From Cenococcum geophilum 1.58 (lineage: Eukaryota > Ascomycota > Dothideomycetes > Gloniales > Gloniaceae): 64,000 nucleotides of DNA. Of the stretch, positions 47,776 to 60,110 are shown one piece after another. The stretch's first letter is position 1. Every line of letters starts with the position of its first letter. The notes below the pieces were generated by a model. The model had not been told where the DNA came from, did no database searches, and was given only the letters and a program-made list of their open reading frames with translations. The stretch lies in contig KV748235.1 of NCBI GenBank assembly GCA_001692895.1, positions 620,001-684,000 of the forward strand, given 5' to 3'. A program made the position numbers and the translations under genes.

Positions 47776-50700
47776 CTATCTCCCTTCTCTTTATCCTTAA
47801 AGATCCAAAACATCTCTAAGTCGTTTACTAGAGGTATAATATCCGTTTAATTAATTTAGTTAATATTATTGCTTATTATACCTAAAGCAATTTCTTCTTT
47901 ATACGCCTAACGTCGTGCTCGCACTATTGCTGCAATATTATCTCTAGGTAAAATTATGCCATCTCCGTGTTCTCGTTATTTAAAAGAGGGGTTAGTTTAT
48001 ATTACGTTGGCAAACCTATCTTCGCAACAACCGTCCTCTTATTTAGAGTATACTAAAGCGAATATTTGTTCGTCTTATAACGTTTACTCTACTTCTAATA
48101 CTAAATATACGCGACCTATTACTCTTAATAGTCGTCTAGTTCCCTAATTAATTTGTCTTAGGGTCTTATATTTAATCTACTACTACGCGGCTAGATAGTA
48201 AACTATCTTAAGCCCTTACTAAGTTAGAACGTTCTTAGGATACGGAATAGAAGGCCCTAGATACTCGCATCGCGGCGTCTACTTATCTACTCCGTCTTAA
48301 GAAGGTTTATAAAAAGGTTTGTTTTAAGAAGTAAAAACTTATAAAATAAGGTTTATAGGAACTTAGCAATAAAAAAAATAGATTCTCTTTTAATAGAGAA
48401 GAAAATAGATCTAAGTAGTTTGGCAACTGCTCTTCCTAGATCCCCCTTAGGTAACTTATTCTTTAATAATCCTTTTTTTTTAATACTACCTAACCTAATT
48501 TCTTCTAATACTCCTATACCTTTCTTATAGCATTCTTTAAATTTTCTAGTAGCTCCTAGGTAGTCTTAGTATAGCCTATCTACTTAACCTTATACTATAT
48601 TTTATCGTTAACATCCTTATAACTAACAATCTTTAAAACTTACTATTTATTTTCTTCTTGTCCTCTATATATATCTACCTTATAAACTAGTGGCTTAATA
48701 TTTCCGTATACTAGCTCTAGCATTATAATATACTATATAGGGTAGATCTTTATTTTAGCTAGTAGGTCTAACTTAAATATAACTAGTAAAATCTTTTATA
48801 TAATTTTAAAAGGTCCTAGTCTAATATAGTCTAACTTCTTACTTAGTTATTAACTCTTAAAATTTTTATATAGTAGCTATACTTTATCTCCCTCCTTAAG
48901 ATCTAGTCCCTTAGATCTCTTAGCATTATAATACTTTTTTATTCTTTCTTATACTTTCTTTACTAATTTTATAAGGTCTATATAAAGATTTATTAATATC
49001 TTTATTCTTTCTTTAGCTATACTACTTATTTTCTTTACTTACTATAGTAACAATAATATCCTTAGCTTATATCCATAATTTGCCTTAAACGGTAATATAC
49101 CTATTCCCTCTTAAGGTATTGCATTATATGCAAACTATATAACTAATAATAGCAATACCTAATTGTTCTGTACGTAATTAATATAATATCTTAGATACTA
49201 TTCTAGCGTCTAATTTAATTTTTCTGTTTAACTGTCTATCTATAAATAATATACAGTAAAAGTTACTGCTTTAACTCCTTACTCCGCTAAGAATACCTTT
49301 TAAAATACTACTACAAATTTTAAATCTCTATCTAATATAATTTTACTTAATACTTTATATCTTACAAACACTTCCTTAATATAGATTCTAGCAATATCTT
49401 CCACTAAGATTTCTTCCGTATATGCTATAAAGTATCCCTACTTTGTAAGCTTATCTACTATTACTAAGATTATATTATAATCTTATCTGGTAATAGGATC
49501 TTTTAACTTTAGTAACTTAATAATAAAGTCCTATAATATAACCTCCTATAGTCTCTCTGGTGTTTTAATAGGTTATAGCCCTCTATATAGCTTATACCTT
49601 ATTAGTTTATTCCTCTAGCAATCTAAATATTCCTTTATAACTTTTCGCGCTAAGCCCTAGATTCCGTCAATAATATATTCCTTTTAAAGTCTTAATATTA
49701 AGCCTCTGGCTCTATTATATCCCTAAGTTAATCCCTTATAAAAGTCCTTTATAAATTGCTCTGCTATACTTCTTAGGATATACTTTACTTCTTAGTTCTT
49801 ATATATATCTATCTATAGATCTTCTAGCTATGCTTTTAGAATTTTCTATACCTAAAAGCTTTTTAGTATCTTATAGACTTTTTCTAGTTTCTTATTTTCC
49901 TAAGTTACTATAATCTTTAGATAATTATACCTAATTAATCCGTCTATATCCTTTTACAGTAAAGCCCCTAATAGCTTTTCGTTATTTTATAGTTTAGCCT
50001 TTTAACTTAGAGCGTCTGCCCTTATATTGTCTGTACCCTTAGTATACTAAATCTTAAAATAGTATTCTATAAGCATCTCTGCCCATCTAACCTATTTTTA
50101 GTTAAGTTCCTTTATTATTAGGAATCCTATTAGGTTCTTATAATCCGTTTTAACTATAAATAGTTTTTCCGTACTTTATAAGAATACTCTCTATTTCTTT
50201 AATACTATAACTATACCTAATAACTCCTTATTATAGATGTTATAGTTTAACTCTAGTAGTATTATCTTCCGACTATAATATGCCACTAGGTGCTATCTAT
50301 TTTAATACCTTTATATAAAGTATACCCCTAATACATAGTCTAATATATCTATTTCTATAACTATCTCTAGACCTAGTTAATAGATCTTAAGAACTAGCTC
50401 TTAGGTAAATAACTCTTTAACTTTCTTAAAGAGTTCCCTTTATTCCTCTCCCTATACCTATAGTTCTTCTTTCTTTATTAATTGCGTAAATAGCTTAATA
50501 TCCTTTAACTATTATACTATAAACCTTCTACAGTAATTATAAAACCCTAAGAATAATCTTAACTATATAATGTTCTCTAGTTCTTACTAATTTACTATAG
50601 CCTTAATCTTCTTTAGATCTATACTAAGTTAGCCTAGTTTAATAATAAATCTAATAAAATTGGTCTTCCTAGTGAAGAACTCGCATTTTTTAATTACTAC

Positions 50701-53700
50701 TAGTGTCTGTTCTTATTATAGTCTCTTTAAGACCTATTTAATGTATTCCTTATATTCTTCCTTAGTTATTAAGTAGATAATAATATTATTGGGGTATACT
50801 ATAATAAACTTATCTAAGTATTCTCTTAATATATTATTAATACGCTTTTAGAATATTACTAGTGCGTTTATAAGCCTAAATTGTATAACTAATAGCTTAT
50901 ATAGTCCTTCCTTTAACCTAAAGGCTGCTTTCTATTTGTCGCCTTCCTTAATCCTAATCTAATAGTACGCCTATCTTAGATCTATCTTTATAAAGATTTG
51001 CGCATTACCTATCCTATCTTAGATTTCGCTAATTAAGGGTAAAGGATACCTATCCTTCCTAGTAATGCTGTTTAACTATCTATAGTTAATATACAGCCTT
51101 AGTTTACTATTCTTTTTTAGTATAAATAGTACTAGATATCCTGCTAATAACTACAATAGTCTAATATATCCCTTTTGTAGGTTTTTCTAGATAAACTCTT
51201 TTAGTACTCTACCTTTTTCTTTAGTAAGCTTATAGATTGGAAAGAACCTTAGATTTATTCTTAGTTCTAATTCTATCTTATAGTCCTATACTATATACTC
51301 TAACAGCTTTTTACTTTCTAGTAACCATAGTTTCTTACTATATTTATAGTATCTCTTTAATACGTAACTTAGTCCTTTTTCTATTTCTTTATAGGTCGCC
51401 CCTACTTAGTATTATACTAACTTAGCTTATTATCGCATCTAGCGGCGTTAAGTATTCCTAATATTGACCTAACCTATAATCTAATTAATTTTTAGATTAT
51501 ATTCCTATAACTAAGGCATACCTAATACTGCCTCGTCCCGTCCTAATAGTAGGATATTAAAAGACATCTTAATTTGTCTCCCTTTAATAGTTATCTAAAT
51601 AGGTCCTGTTTTAAGATTAATAATCCCTCCTCCGTAGGCTATTAGATCTCCTAAAATTATAACTAATAGATAAGGTTACTCCTTCTATCTATAAGGTAGT
51701 CCTATTTTTTTTAACTACTGCTAGTAAGATATAGTTCCTTATTACTCCACTATCTATTAGCGCTTTAAACTGCTAATCTTACTATTTAACTTATAAATTT
51801 AGGTATTGTCCTTAAATTCCTTTAAGGGTCTAAGGCTCTATTACTAGCTCCCTCTGGTCCTATAGGCCTCTACTTTTCCTAACTATTAACTACTTAATCC
51901 TTATATACTTAGCTTATTCTTCGGCTAATACCTAGTTTGCTTTTTATCTTTAATATACTATAGATATATGTTTTCTAAGTATTCCTACCACTATTATCCG
52001 TCTAAGCATTCTTCTATAAGGAATCTTCCTAGTTAAAGTACTAAACTTCCTTCCTCTTAAACCTCTACTAGATGCTATCTATGTATATATTTGGCATTCC
52101 TATACTATCGTTTATCTATTATTTAGTATATTCTTATAGGGTATTTCCAATTCTTTTCTTTCGGATTCTTATGTATCTCGCATATATCGTCTATATACGC
52201 GATCTATAATAATATATAGTGTACTAAGTGCTTTAGGTTAACTCTTAGCTCGTCTTCGTCTTTAAGTTTAAATCTCTATTATACTAATCTAAACGTTGCG
52301 ACTTTATTCATAGGTACTAAAATATATCTCTTACTTCTCTAGTCCTCTAATTATTTCTTTAGATCCTTTAACGTTATAATTAAGGCTCCTTTAATATGCG
52401 TTATAGCCTTCTCTATAATCGGGTGGTTTTAGATAACTTATTCATCTAACTATATATAAAAATCTTCCTACTTATTATTGTGCCTTTGCCTATACCACCT
52501 TTAGTATAGCTACTAGAGTATATACGGCTTATTCGTAAGGAAGTATCTTCTTATTACTGTGTCGTTCTTTAAACTTAGTTAGGATCCCTAGGTCCTCTTC
52601 GTTTTCCAGTTTAATAAGCTACTTAGCTTTTAGTGTGCCTACCCTAGGCCTATTAGTAATTCTTTATACTAGTACTCTATCCCTTATACATCCCAATATG
52701 CTAGATCTCTTATCTAGTTTCTATTCTTGCTATACGATGATTCTTTACCTAAATTCTTTTATAGTTTCTTTTGGTTTGCGTCTCGCGCTTTAATTCTTAA
52801 AGTTCTCTTACTTCTTAATCCTAGTATTAACTTTTCAATCTTTAATCCGAATACTGTATTCTACTAGTAAGTCTTCTAGGTCTATATATTTGTCTCCTAG
52901 TCTAATTACTATTTATGCTATAGATTCTCTAATCTATAAGAAAGCTCCTTACTTCTTACTTATAGGTGTCCTAATTTATACTCCAAATTCTTAATCCCTT
53001 AGATTCTTTAATCCTAAGCTTGCTTCTAACTTAAGCTTAGCTCCTGCCTTAGTCTAACTAGGCTTACTTAGTGTTCTCATCTCGTCTTAAAAATCTTAAA
53101 TCTTACTTATCTTATCTTAAGAGTCTTATGCCTATAGGAAACTTCGTCCTAAGCTCATTTGTATATCACTAAACTGAGCTATTGCTCTACTCTATCGGTT
53201 ATCGTCCGTTATAGGTCTTTAAGCTTGCCTTATTTTATCTTAAGAATCTTAGTTATCTTATATCTTGTCTTAAGAATCTTAAGCTTGTGGCCTTTTACCT
53301 TTATTGAGTGCCAAAGTGGCTTACTATCCTACTTTTCTTACGTCTTATAAAGCGATAGACATTGTATCTAGTAGGGTTTTGATCCCTACTAATGTTCCCT
53401 ATTCTGTAGTGGAATTATCCTCTACCTTTAGTATAATATCTCTAAGGTTTACGCGCCCCTAGTAAGCCGCCTTTATTGCCTTATTGTTATAAAATGTTTC
53501 GCCTACGTCGAAATTGTTATCCTTAATATCCGATCTGCGAACTAGTTTATTAGTTCCTCTATATCCTATAGGTGCTAGCTCCTATAGCTAATAGCTTACG
53601 CTATACTTAGCGTCCTTATAAATTCGGTATACGTTATTATAACAAAATGCAAAACTTTTAATTAAACATTCCTTTGTTTCTTGTAGCATATTATTATCCC

Positions 53701-54855
53701 TCTATACGTATATATCGTCTGCTAGTCTCGTTCCTTTTACTATATAGTAACTCTAACTACTTCTACAGTCTCTAATATAATAACCCTATTTTCTGCAATT
53801 TATATAAGCTCCCTCTTTAAACTATTTTTCTTGCTATAGAGTCCGCCTAAATGTCTTTTACTGCTAAGATCCCTAGTTTGGCCTCTACTCCTTAATCCTA
53901 TAATTACTAGATCCTTAACCTCTAGGTTTTTACGGTTTCTTACTTTATCTCTTATAGGCTTCTCTAGTACTACTTAGGTTTATTAGCTTTACGCTATACC
54001 ACGGTTTCTAACTTAGCTTTAGTCGTTACGTACTTTGCGCCTTATATAACTATAGAACTCTATCCTAGCCTTTTTTAGCCTATTCCCTTTAGTAGATCTA
54101 ATTGTTAATCTTAATCGCCTAATCTATTAGTTCCCTTAGGGTATCCGTATCTTCTATTAAAATAATCACGTCCTAGACTTTAGCCTTAAGTCCTTATTTA
54201 TACTATGCTATAAGCGCCCTATTATTTTATTCTACTTATATTGCTAATGTCTAGAACTACGTTATATACTTAATTACTAAGGTTTATTATGTAATATCTT
54301 AGAGTTTTTTTTCCGCTATAGTTATTGCCTCTAGGTCTCTAAATATTTGCGTAAGTCGTTCTATAAATCCATTCTGGCTTAAGAATATAAACCGTACCTC
54401 TTAGTTAGTAGTTATTATACCGTTCGCTTATATCTCTATAAGGTAAAACTTAAACTATTTAAGTGCTCTTCCTGTTAAGAATAGTCCTGCATAGGCTATT
54501 TAATCCATAAATATTGCCAGCTTTACTCCTTCCTATGCTACCTTAAAGTGTATTTATATAAGGAATCCTTTAAGCTTTAATCTCTCTCCTAAGTATCTTT
54601 TAATTGATAGTAACTTAACCTTTACTACGCCTATCCCATTAATCCTATTTTCTAATATCGCATTATTTTCTGTTAACTAGTTAACTATCTCTTATAGTTA
54701 TCCGACCGTTATAGGTTGCTATAAGTTAGTATCTGCTATACTAGTGTCGTTACCTAACCTTAAAGTAGTTGCCGCCGTTAATGGCATTATAGTGGCTGCT
54801 TTTAGTGGTATATTGTTTAACTTCTTATATTAATACCGTAACTAGGTAGTAATTA

Positions 54856-55280
54856 TATAACGGAACCTTATAGCAGGAACTACGGTGGGCTTGTTATTAG
54901 GCTAGGTATATAGGAAATGCAAGTATAAAAGTTAACAACGTAATAATAACTAGTGGAGTGGTTGCCTAATAGATTAACTCTAATTATATTTTAAGAATTA
55001 CTATAAGGAAGGAACTATCTAGGTAGGGATTAAGGGTCCTTAAATATATAACCGTACTCCTATAAAATCCTTCTTATACGTAATGTACGTCTTATACGTA
55101 AGGTACATAAGTTCCTCTCATCCCTTTTATTTAATACGTAGCATGTTATATAACCTTAGTTACTATTCCTTATCATATAGTTCTACCGGTTCTATCCTAG
55201 ACCGTGCTTAAATTAACTAACTAGCTTCTTCTAACTCCTCTCCTAGTAGTCGTAACATTGTACTTAAAGCGTCCGTAACA
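54856..55280 (-). repeat. 5' LTR of Gypsy B
   Basis: The 425-bp partner of 47351-47775, followed on the plus strand by TACAA. Confidence 0.9.
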
Positions 55281-57770
55281 TACAACCACACCCGCCCTTA
55301 TTTCTCTCCACGTTATAAACTATATTGCTTTATATATAATAAGGAAGGCTACTAATTATAGAACTATACCTAAAAAGATTAAGAAGAGTCTAAAGCTAAG
55401 TTTAGAACCGCTAATAGAGATAAGTTTAGTAAATTCGATAATTAATTTAATAAACGACTTAATTAATATATTATAGACTATAAGGATAACAATATTAACT
55501 TAGAAGAAGAGCTTAAGAAAGCTTTCTAAGTATTAACTATTAATATAAATTATAAGGCAACCAACAAGAACTCTTAACTAGACATTAACCACTTCTATAC
55601 CTCTTTTAGCTAAGTAGAATAGTATAAAGCAACTTTTATAGCTGCTACCCTAGCTAATAAAGCCTTTAGCTATTTAGTTATAACTATAGATGATATAATA
55701 CCTCTTATAACTAACTAGGACCTCTTTACCTATAATATAACCATATTTACGTCCTGCTATACTATAGACTACTTTATAGGTATAATGATTAATATAGGAG
55801 CATCTAAATAATCTATAGTAGGATATAGCCAATTCCTAGCATTTTAAAGACTTAATACCACTATATAAGGCATAGTTAATATATAATTCGGCATCGGATT
55901 AACCTTATTAATTAGATTAACCAAAGTAACTACCCTAATTAGTATAATTGAGTTTCATATTATTAAAGTTAATACCTCTGCCTAGCAAACATAGATTAAC
56001 TATAAGTATACTTTAATAACCTAAAAAATATACTAATTACCCCTTAGAGCGAAGTACTAGTTATATATTACTTTGGCTATCTATTCCTCCTTTAAAATAT
56101 ATCCCTATACAACTACTTAATTATATTATTTAATTAAAACCCTTGCTACTTAACTAACATTAAATTAAAACAACTGTATCGTCGCTTTGGCCACCCTTTA
56201 GTTAAGCGTCTTATACGAATACTTAAACGCTTAGGGCACGACATTAATAGCAAAACTTTAGACCACCTTACACGTTACTACCATCATTATTAAAAACATA
56301 GAAAGTCGCCTAGTAGATTTAGATTTACCTTACATAATAATATTAATTTTAACTACTTAATCGTGGTTAATATTATATATATTAATAGCATACCTCTACT
56401 GCATATTATTAATAAAGGAATATAATTTTAAGCTAGTAGATAGCTGTAAAGTATTAGCGCCAAGTATATATAGGATATACTATAAATATACTGGATTAAT
56501 ACATACCTAGGACCCCCTAATATTATTATATATAATATAGGCAAGAACTTTATAAGTAAATGATTTAAATAATACGCTATAATACTCAAAATAGTTACAA
56601 AAGGCGTACCTGTTAAAGCCCACAATTTAGTTAGAATAGTAGAACGTTACTATAGCCCCCTCCGTCGCATATACCACATCATTATTGCGGAACTACTAGA
56701 TATTAATAAAGACATAGCTTTATAAATGGCTTTTAAAGCAATTAATAACTCCGTAGGCCCTAATAGTCTTATAGCTACCTTATTAGTATTTAGAGCTTAC
56801 CTATATATAGTAAAATCTAACGCACCTAATCCTACGGTTATAAAACGAGTAGTAGCTCTTAAAAAGGCTATAGAAGAAGTTAAGAAGCTTAGAGCTAAGC
56901 GCTAAGTAGTAGATACCCTTAATATGCGCAACGGACCTAAGACAACCGCGATTTATAACCTACCACTTAACTTACCTATATTAGTATAGAGAGAAGGACC
57001 TATAGGCCAACCTAGCTACTAGTCTAGTCCGTATAACCTGCTTAGCATTAAAAACAAGACCTATACTATATAACTTCCCTACAAACCTATTAACTTCCAT
57101 AGTATAGTTATAAAACTATATATAGTAGACCTTAAAATTACAAAAGATACGCAACTAGAAGATAATAATATTAAACTACCTTAACCTTAAACTAAGCCTG
57201 GACCTTAACCTATTAAACGCGAAAGAGGTAGACTATATAAATACCCTATTAAAGCAAATACTGCGAATATCTCAATTTATCTATAGGATAAAGATAATAA
57301 TTAACTTATAAATCCTAATTAGTTTATAGCATTACGCCAAAAGGAGATTAAGGGATTGCTTAAGAAAGGAGTCTTTAAATTAGTTAACCCTAAGGATATA
57401 CCATAAGGTAATAGAGTATTTAACTCTAAATTTATTAATAAGATTAAGAACCCTAGCACTAATAAAGCCTTTAAGAAGTTAAGACTAGTTATATAGGCCT
57501 ATAACGACCTAGAGAAAGACCTTATACTAATCTAATTACCTATAATTTAACAAGTTAGCCAACGCCTTATTTTTTACATTATAGCTATAACTTAGAACGA
57601 TGGTACATACCTTTACTTACGAGATATTTTATAGGCCTATATATAATTAACTATAAAACTAAACCAAGACTTTTATATTAAAGCACCTCTTAAACTTAGT
57701 ATAGCATTTAAAGTCTTATAAGGCACAATTATAAAGGTCGTTAGACCTTTATACGGCATTCCTAAGGTAG

Positions 57771-58011
57771 TGTCACGGGACTCACGTTCTCACGTCTCTG
57801 CGCGCTTTGACGTTCTTGACCCGTGCTCACGTTCGTCCCGAGACACCTACGCACGTTCCCCTACAACCCCTATTTATACCCGTACCTAACCTATTCTGTT
57901 CTGCATCCAAATGTCTTTGTATCAACCACGCATAGTTACGCGTACGTAGCCTTCTTCAATTACTACCCTGTTTAGTACATTGTATTCCAGCTCGTGCCCA
58001 CTTCCGTAACA
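57771..58011 (-). mobile_element. Solo LTR with target duplication (family X, copy 2)
   Basis: The 241-bp unit is the reverse-orientation partner of 33365-33612, with a perfect 5-bp duplication GGTAG (57766-57770 and 58012-58016). It sits inside the reverse transcriptase region of Copia-D. Its base composition is almost unshifted, which makes it the best-preserved repeat in the window. A TATA box is visible on the minus strand near 57873. Confidence 0.92.
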
Positions 58012-59131
58012 GGTAGGTAATTATTAGTTTAAAACTTACTATAACCACTATATTAAAGAACTAAACATAAGCCAATCCACTTATAACCCCTGCCTACTTT
58101 ACCTTAATAACCCTATAAGTTTCGGAATAGTTGGTTTATAGACTAATAATACCCTCCTACTAGCTAACTTAGTTTTTGCAGCTTCGGAATAAGAGAAGAT
58201 TAAGAAAGCTAAGTTCCTAACTAAAGAACGCGAGCAACTTATACTGGAATACCCAATTAAGTTTAACGGAGGCATTGTCTAATAATAGGATTATATAATT
58301 ACGTTTACACAAGAGCGCCAATGCTAGAACTTAACCCTTATTAATATTAAGGAAGCTACTATAATAACTAGTTCTAAAGGTACTATTTGTACAGCACTTA
58401 TACCTAAGAACTAATATATCGCCCAATAAGCAAGAGAAGCTTATATTACGTCCATATACCAGCCTAAATCTTCTTTTAATTTATCCTACGCTGCCTAGGT
58501 AATTAACCCTAATAAGAAAGACGCAAAACTACTTAATAAGAGAATTTAGTGGTAAATTAAGAACTTAATAAAAGGCTTAGGCTTTATTAAGCTTAATATA
58601 AAGATACTTTAACTACTTATATTTACTAATTCCTTATTTACAAATAATAAAGACCTCTTATTATAGATTGGATATATTCTAGTACTAGCAGACTTATTAA
58701 ATAAGGCGAATATTATTTACTGGTCCTTAGTTAAGTGTAAGAGAATTACTAAAAGCGTACTAGCCTCCGAATTATATACTATAGCCTATAGTTTTAATAT
58801 TAGCCTTCCGCTTATTCTTTGCACTAATTCTAAGTTAATTTATAAATGCCTTATTAAACTAGGAACTATATAAGAGAAGAGACTTATAATTAATATTATA
58901 TGCCTACGCTAGTTATATAAAAGACGCGAAATAGCGGAAGTTAAATAGATTAATGGAGATAGTAACCCTACGGACGCTATAACTAAAAGTAAACTATTAT
59001 TAGCCCTTAAGCAACTTATCGATATAAACCGAATCGAGTTAAAGATAGTAGAATGGGTAAAACGCACTATATTAGTAACCTAGTTAATTAACGTATAAAT
59101 ATAGCAAAGAGGGTATATATAATCTCTATGT

Positions 59132-59193
59132 CACGTAACCGCAATCTACGGCAATCTGCGGCAACCTATAGCAATTTGCCTGTACCTGTAACA
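59132..59193. repeat. Short tandem GCAAYCTRYG repeats near the Copia-D 3' end
   Basis: Four degenerate ~11-bp units (CGCAATCTACGGCAATCTG, then GCAACCTATAGCAATTTG) lie between the RNase H traces and the 3' LTR. They are less AT-shifted than the neighbouring sequence. Confidence 0.55.
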
Positions 59194-59319
59194 CTACCTA
59201 GTACTATTATAACCTATACTATAGCAGCAAGGAAGGAAGGAAGGAGAAGTGCGTATATAGATTTTTAAATTGCATAGTTATAGGATATTAGATCTTTATG
59301 TTTTCTAAAGTATTCCTAG

Positions 59320-59565
59320 TATAGCTAGAAGTGTTAAATACATCGTAAGGGCGGCTAAGGCGCTAGTGGTAAGCGAGCTAATAGCGATTTTCCATACTAG
59401 GTATAGAAAATTATAATTAGTTAACAGAGGTTATAGGAGAATACGTAACAAGCCTTATCTCTTGCGACGCGTAGATCTTAGAGAATTAATTATCTATTTA
59501 CAACACCGTATAGTATATATCATTGTGATATATATATTCTATACGTTATAAAAGTCATACCAATA
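59320..59565 (+). repeat. 3' LTR of Copia-D
   Basis: The 246-bp partner of 45500-45745, followed by the TTTAC target duplication. Confidence 0.88.
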
Positions 59566-59570
59566 TTTAC

Positions 59571-60110
59571 TATAGCTGCTTAGTAACTAGCGCGTATATA
59601 AAGTAAGTTATCTAGTAGGAGGTTAGAAGGCGAGGGCTTAGGATATTTTAGTTAAGTAGGTATATACTATTACTAGCATAATTTATACTTTTAGAGTAAA
59701 GAAGCGGTCTATTATAGGATACCCCCGTAATACCTTATATACGTCTACCTATTTCTACTAACTTAGCAATTAAAGACTAATCGCGAAATGGCAATTTAAT
59801 AGCAATTTAATAGTAATCTAACGGTAATATATGGCATTTTACTATATTCTACCAAGTTCTACTAAATTTTACTAAGTTCTGCTAGGACTACGACCTAAAC
59901 CCTATTCTGCCCTATGTACGTATTAACTAAGCGACTAAGTCAATAATATATACCTTTTCTGCCCGGTTTCCTACCTTCTTTCCTTATATAACGTCTTAAT
60001 CTTATTACACAGTTTATATATATAGCTTAATAATATCTACTTTGCTATATATTATCGTCGCTTATACTTACTCTGTAACACTATATTACATTAAACCTAT
60101 ATTATATACT
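59571..60110. other. AT-rich stretch, probable LTR or leader of the next Gypsy element
   Basis: Contains short degenerate repeats (AGCAATTTAATAGCAATTTA near 59785-59830; CTACTAAATTTTACTAAG near 59850-59880). A possible LTR end TGTAACA lies near 60076. No paired LTR is in the window, so the assignment is tentative. Confidence 0.4.

Larger units (their letters stand above)
47351..55280 (-). mobile_element. Ty3/Gypsy chromodomain-type fossil (Gypsy B), complete length, nested in Copia-D
   Basis: A 7930-bp copy of the Gypsy A family on the minus strand, with 425-bp LTRs (54856-55280 as 5' LTR, 47351-47775 as 3' LTR) and a perfect target duplication TACAA (47346-47350 and 55281-55285). Parts in element order are: gag about 54810-53650, protease about 51750-51440, reverse transcriptase about 51220-50570, RNase H about 50360-49980, integrase about 49770-48990, and a chromodomain-like end about 48730-48480. 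It interrupts Copia-D gag. The structure is whole; the coding part is RIP-saturated. Confidence 0.92.
45500..59565 (+). mobile_element. Ty1/Copia LTR retrotransposon fossil (Copia-D), complete length, with two nested insertions
   Basis: Both LTRs are 246 bp (45500-45745 and 59320-59565). A 5-bp target duplication TTTAC lies at 45495-45499 and 59566-59570. Removing Gypsy B and the solo LTR leaves about 5.9 kb, a normal Copia length. Parts in order are: gag from about 46100 to the Gypsy B junction and on from 55286, protease near 55600-55900, GAG-pre-integrase about 56160-56340, integrase to about 56900 (with MAFKAINNSVGPNSLIATLL), reverse transcriptase about 57290-58260 split by the solo LTR, and RNase H about 58560-59080. 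It is RIP-saturated with very many breaks. Confidence 0.9.

Noticed and set aside
47956-48147. Plus-strand 63-codon ORF
   Set aside because: It is an antisense shadow in the 3' part of Gypsy B.
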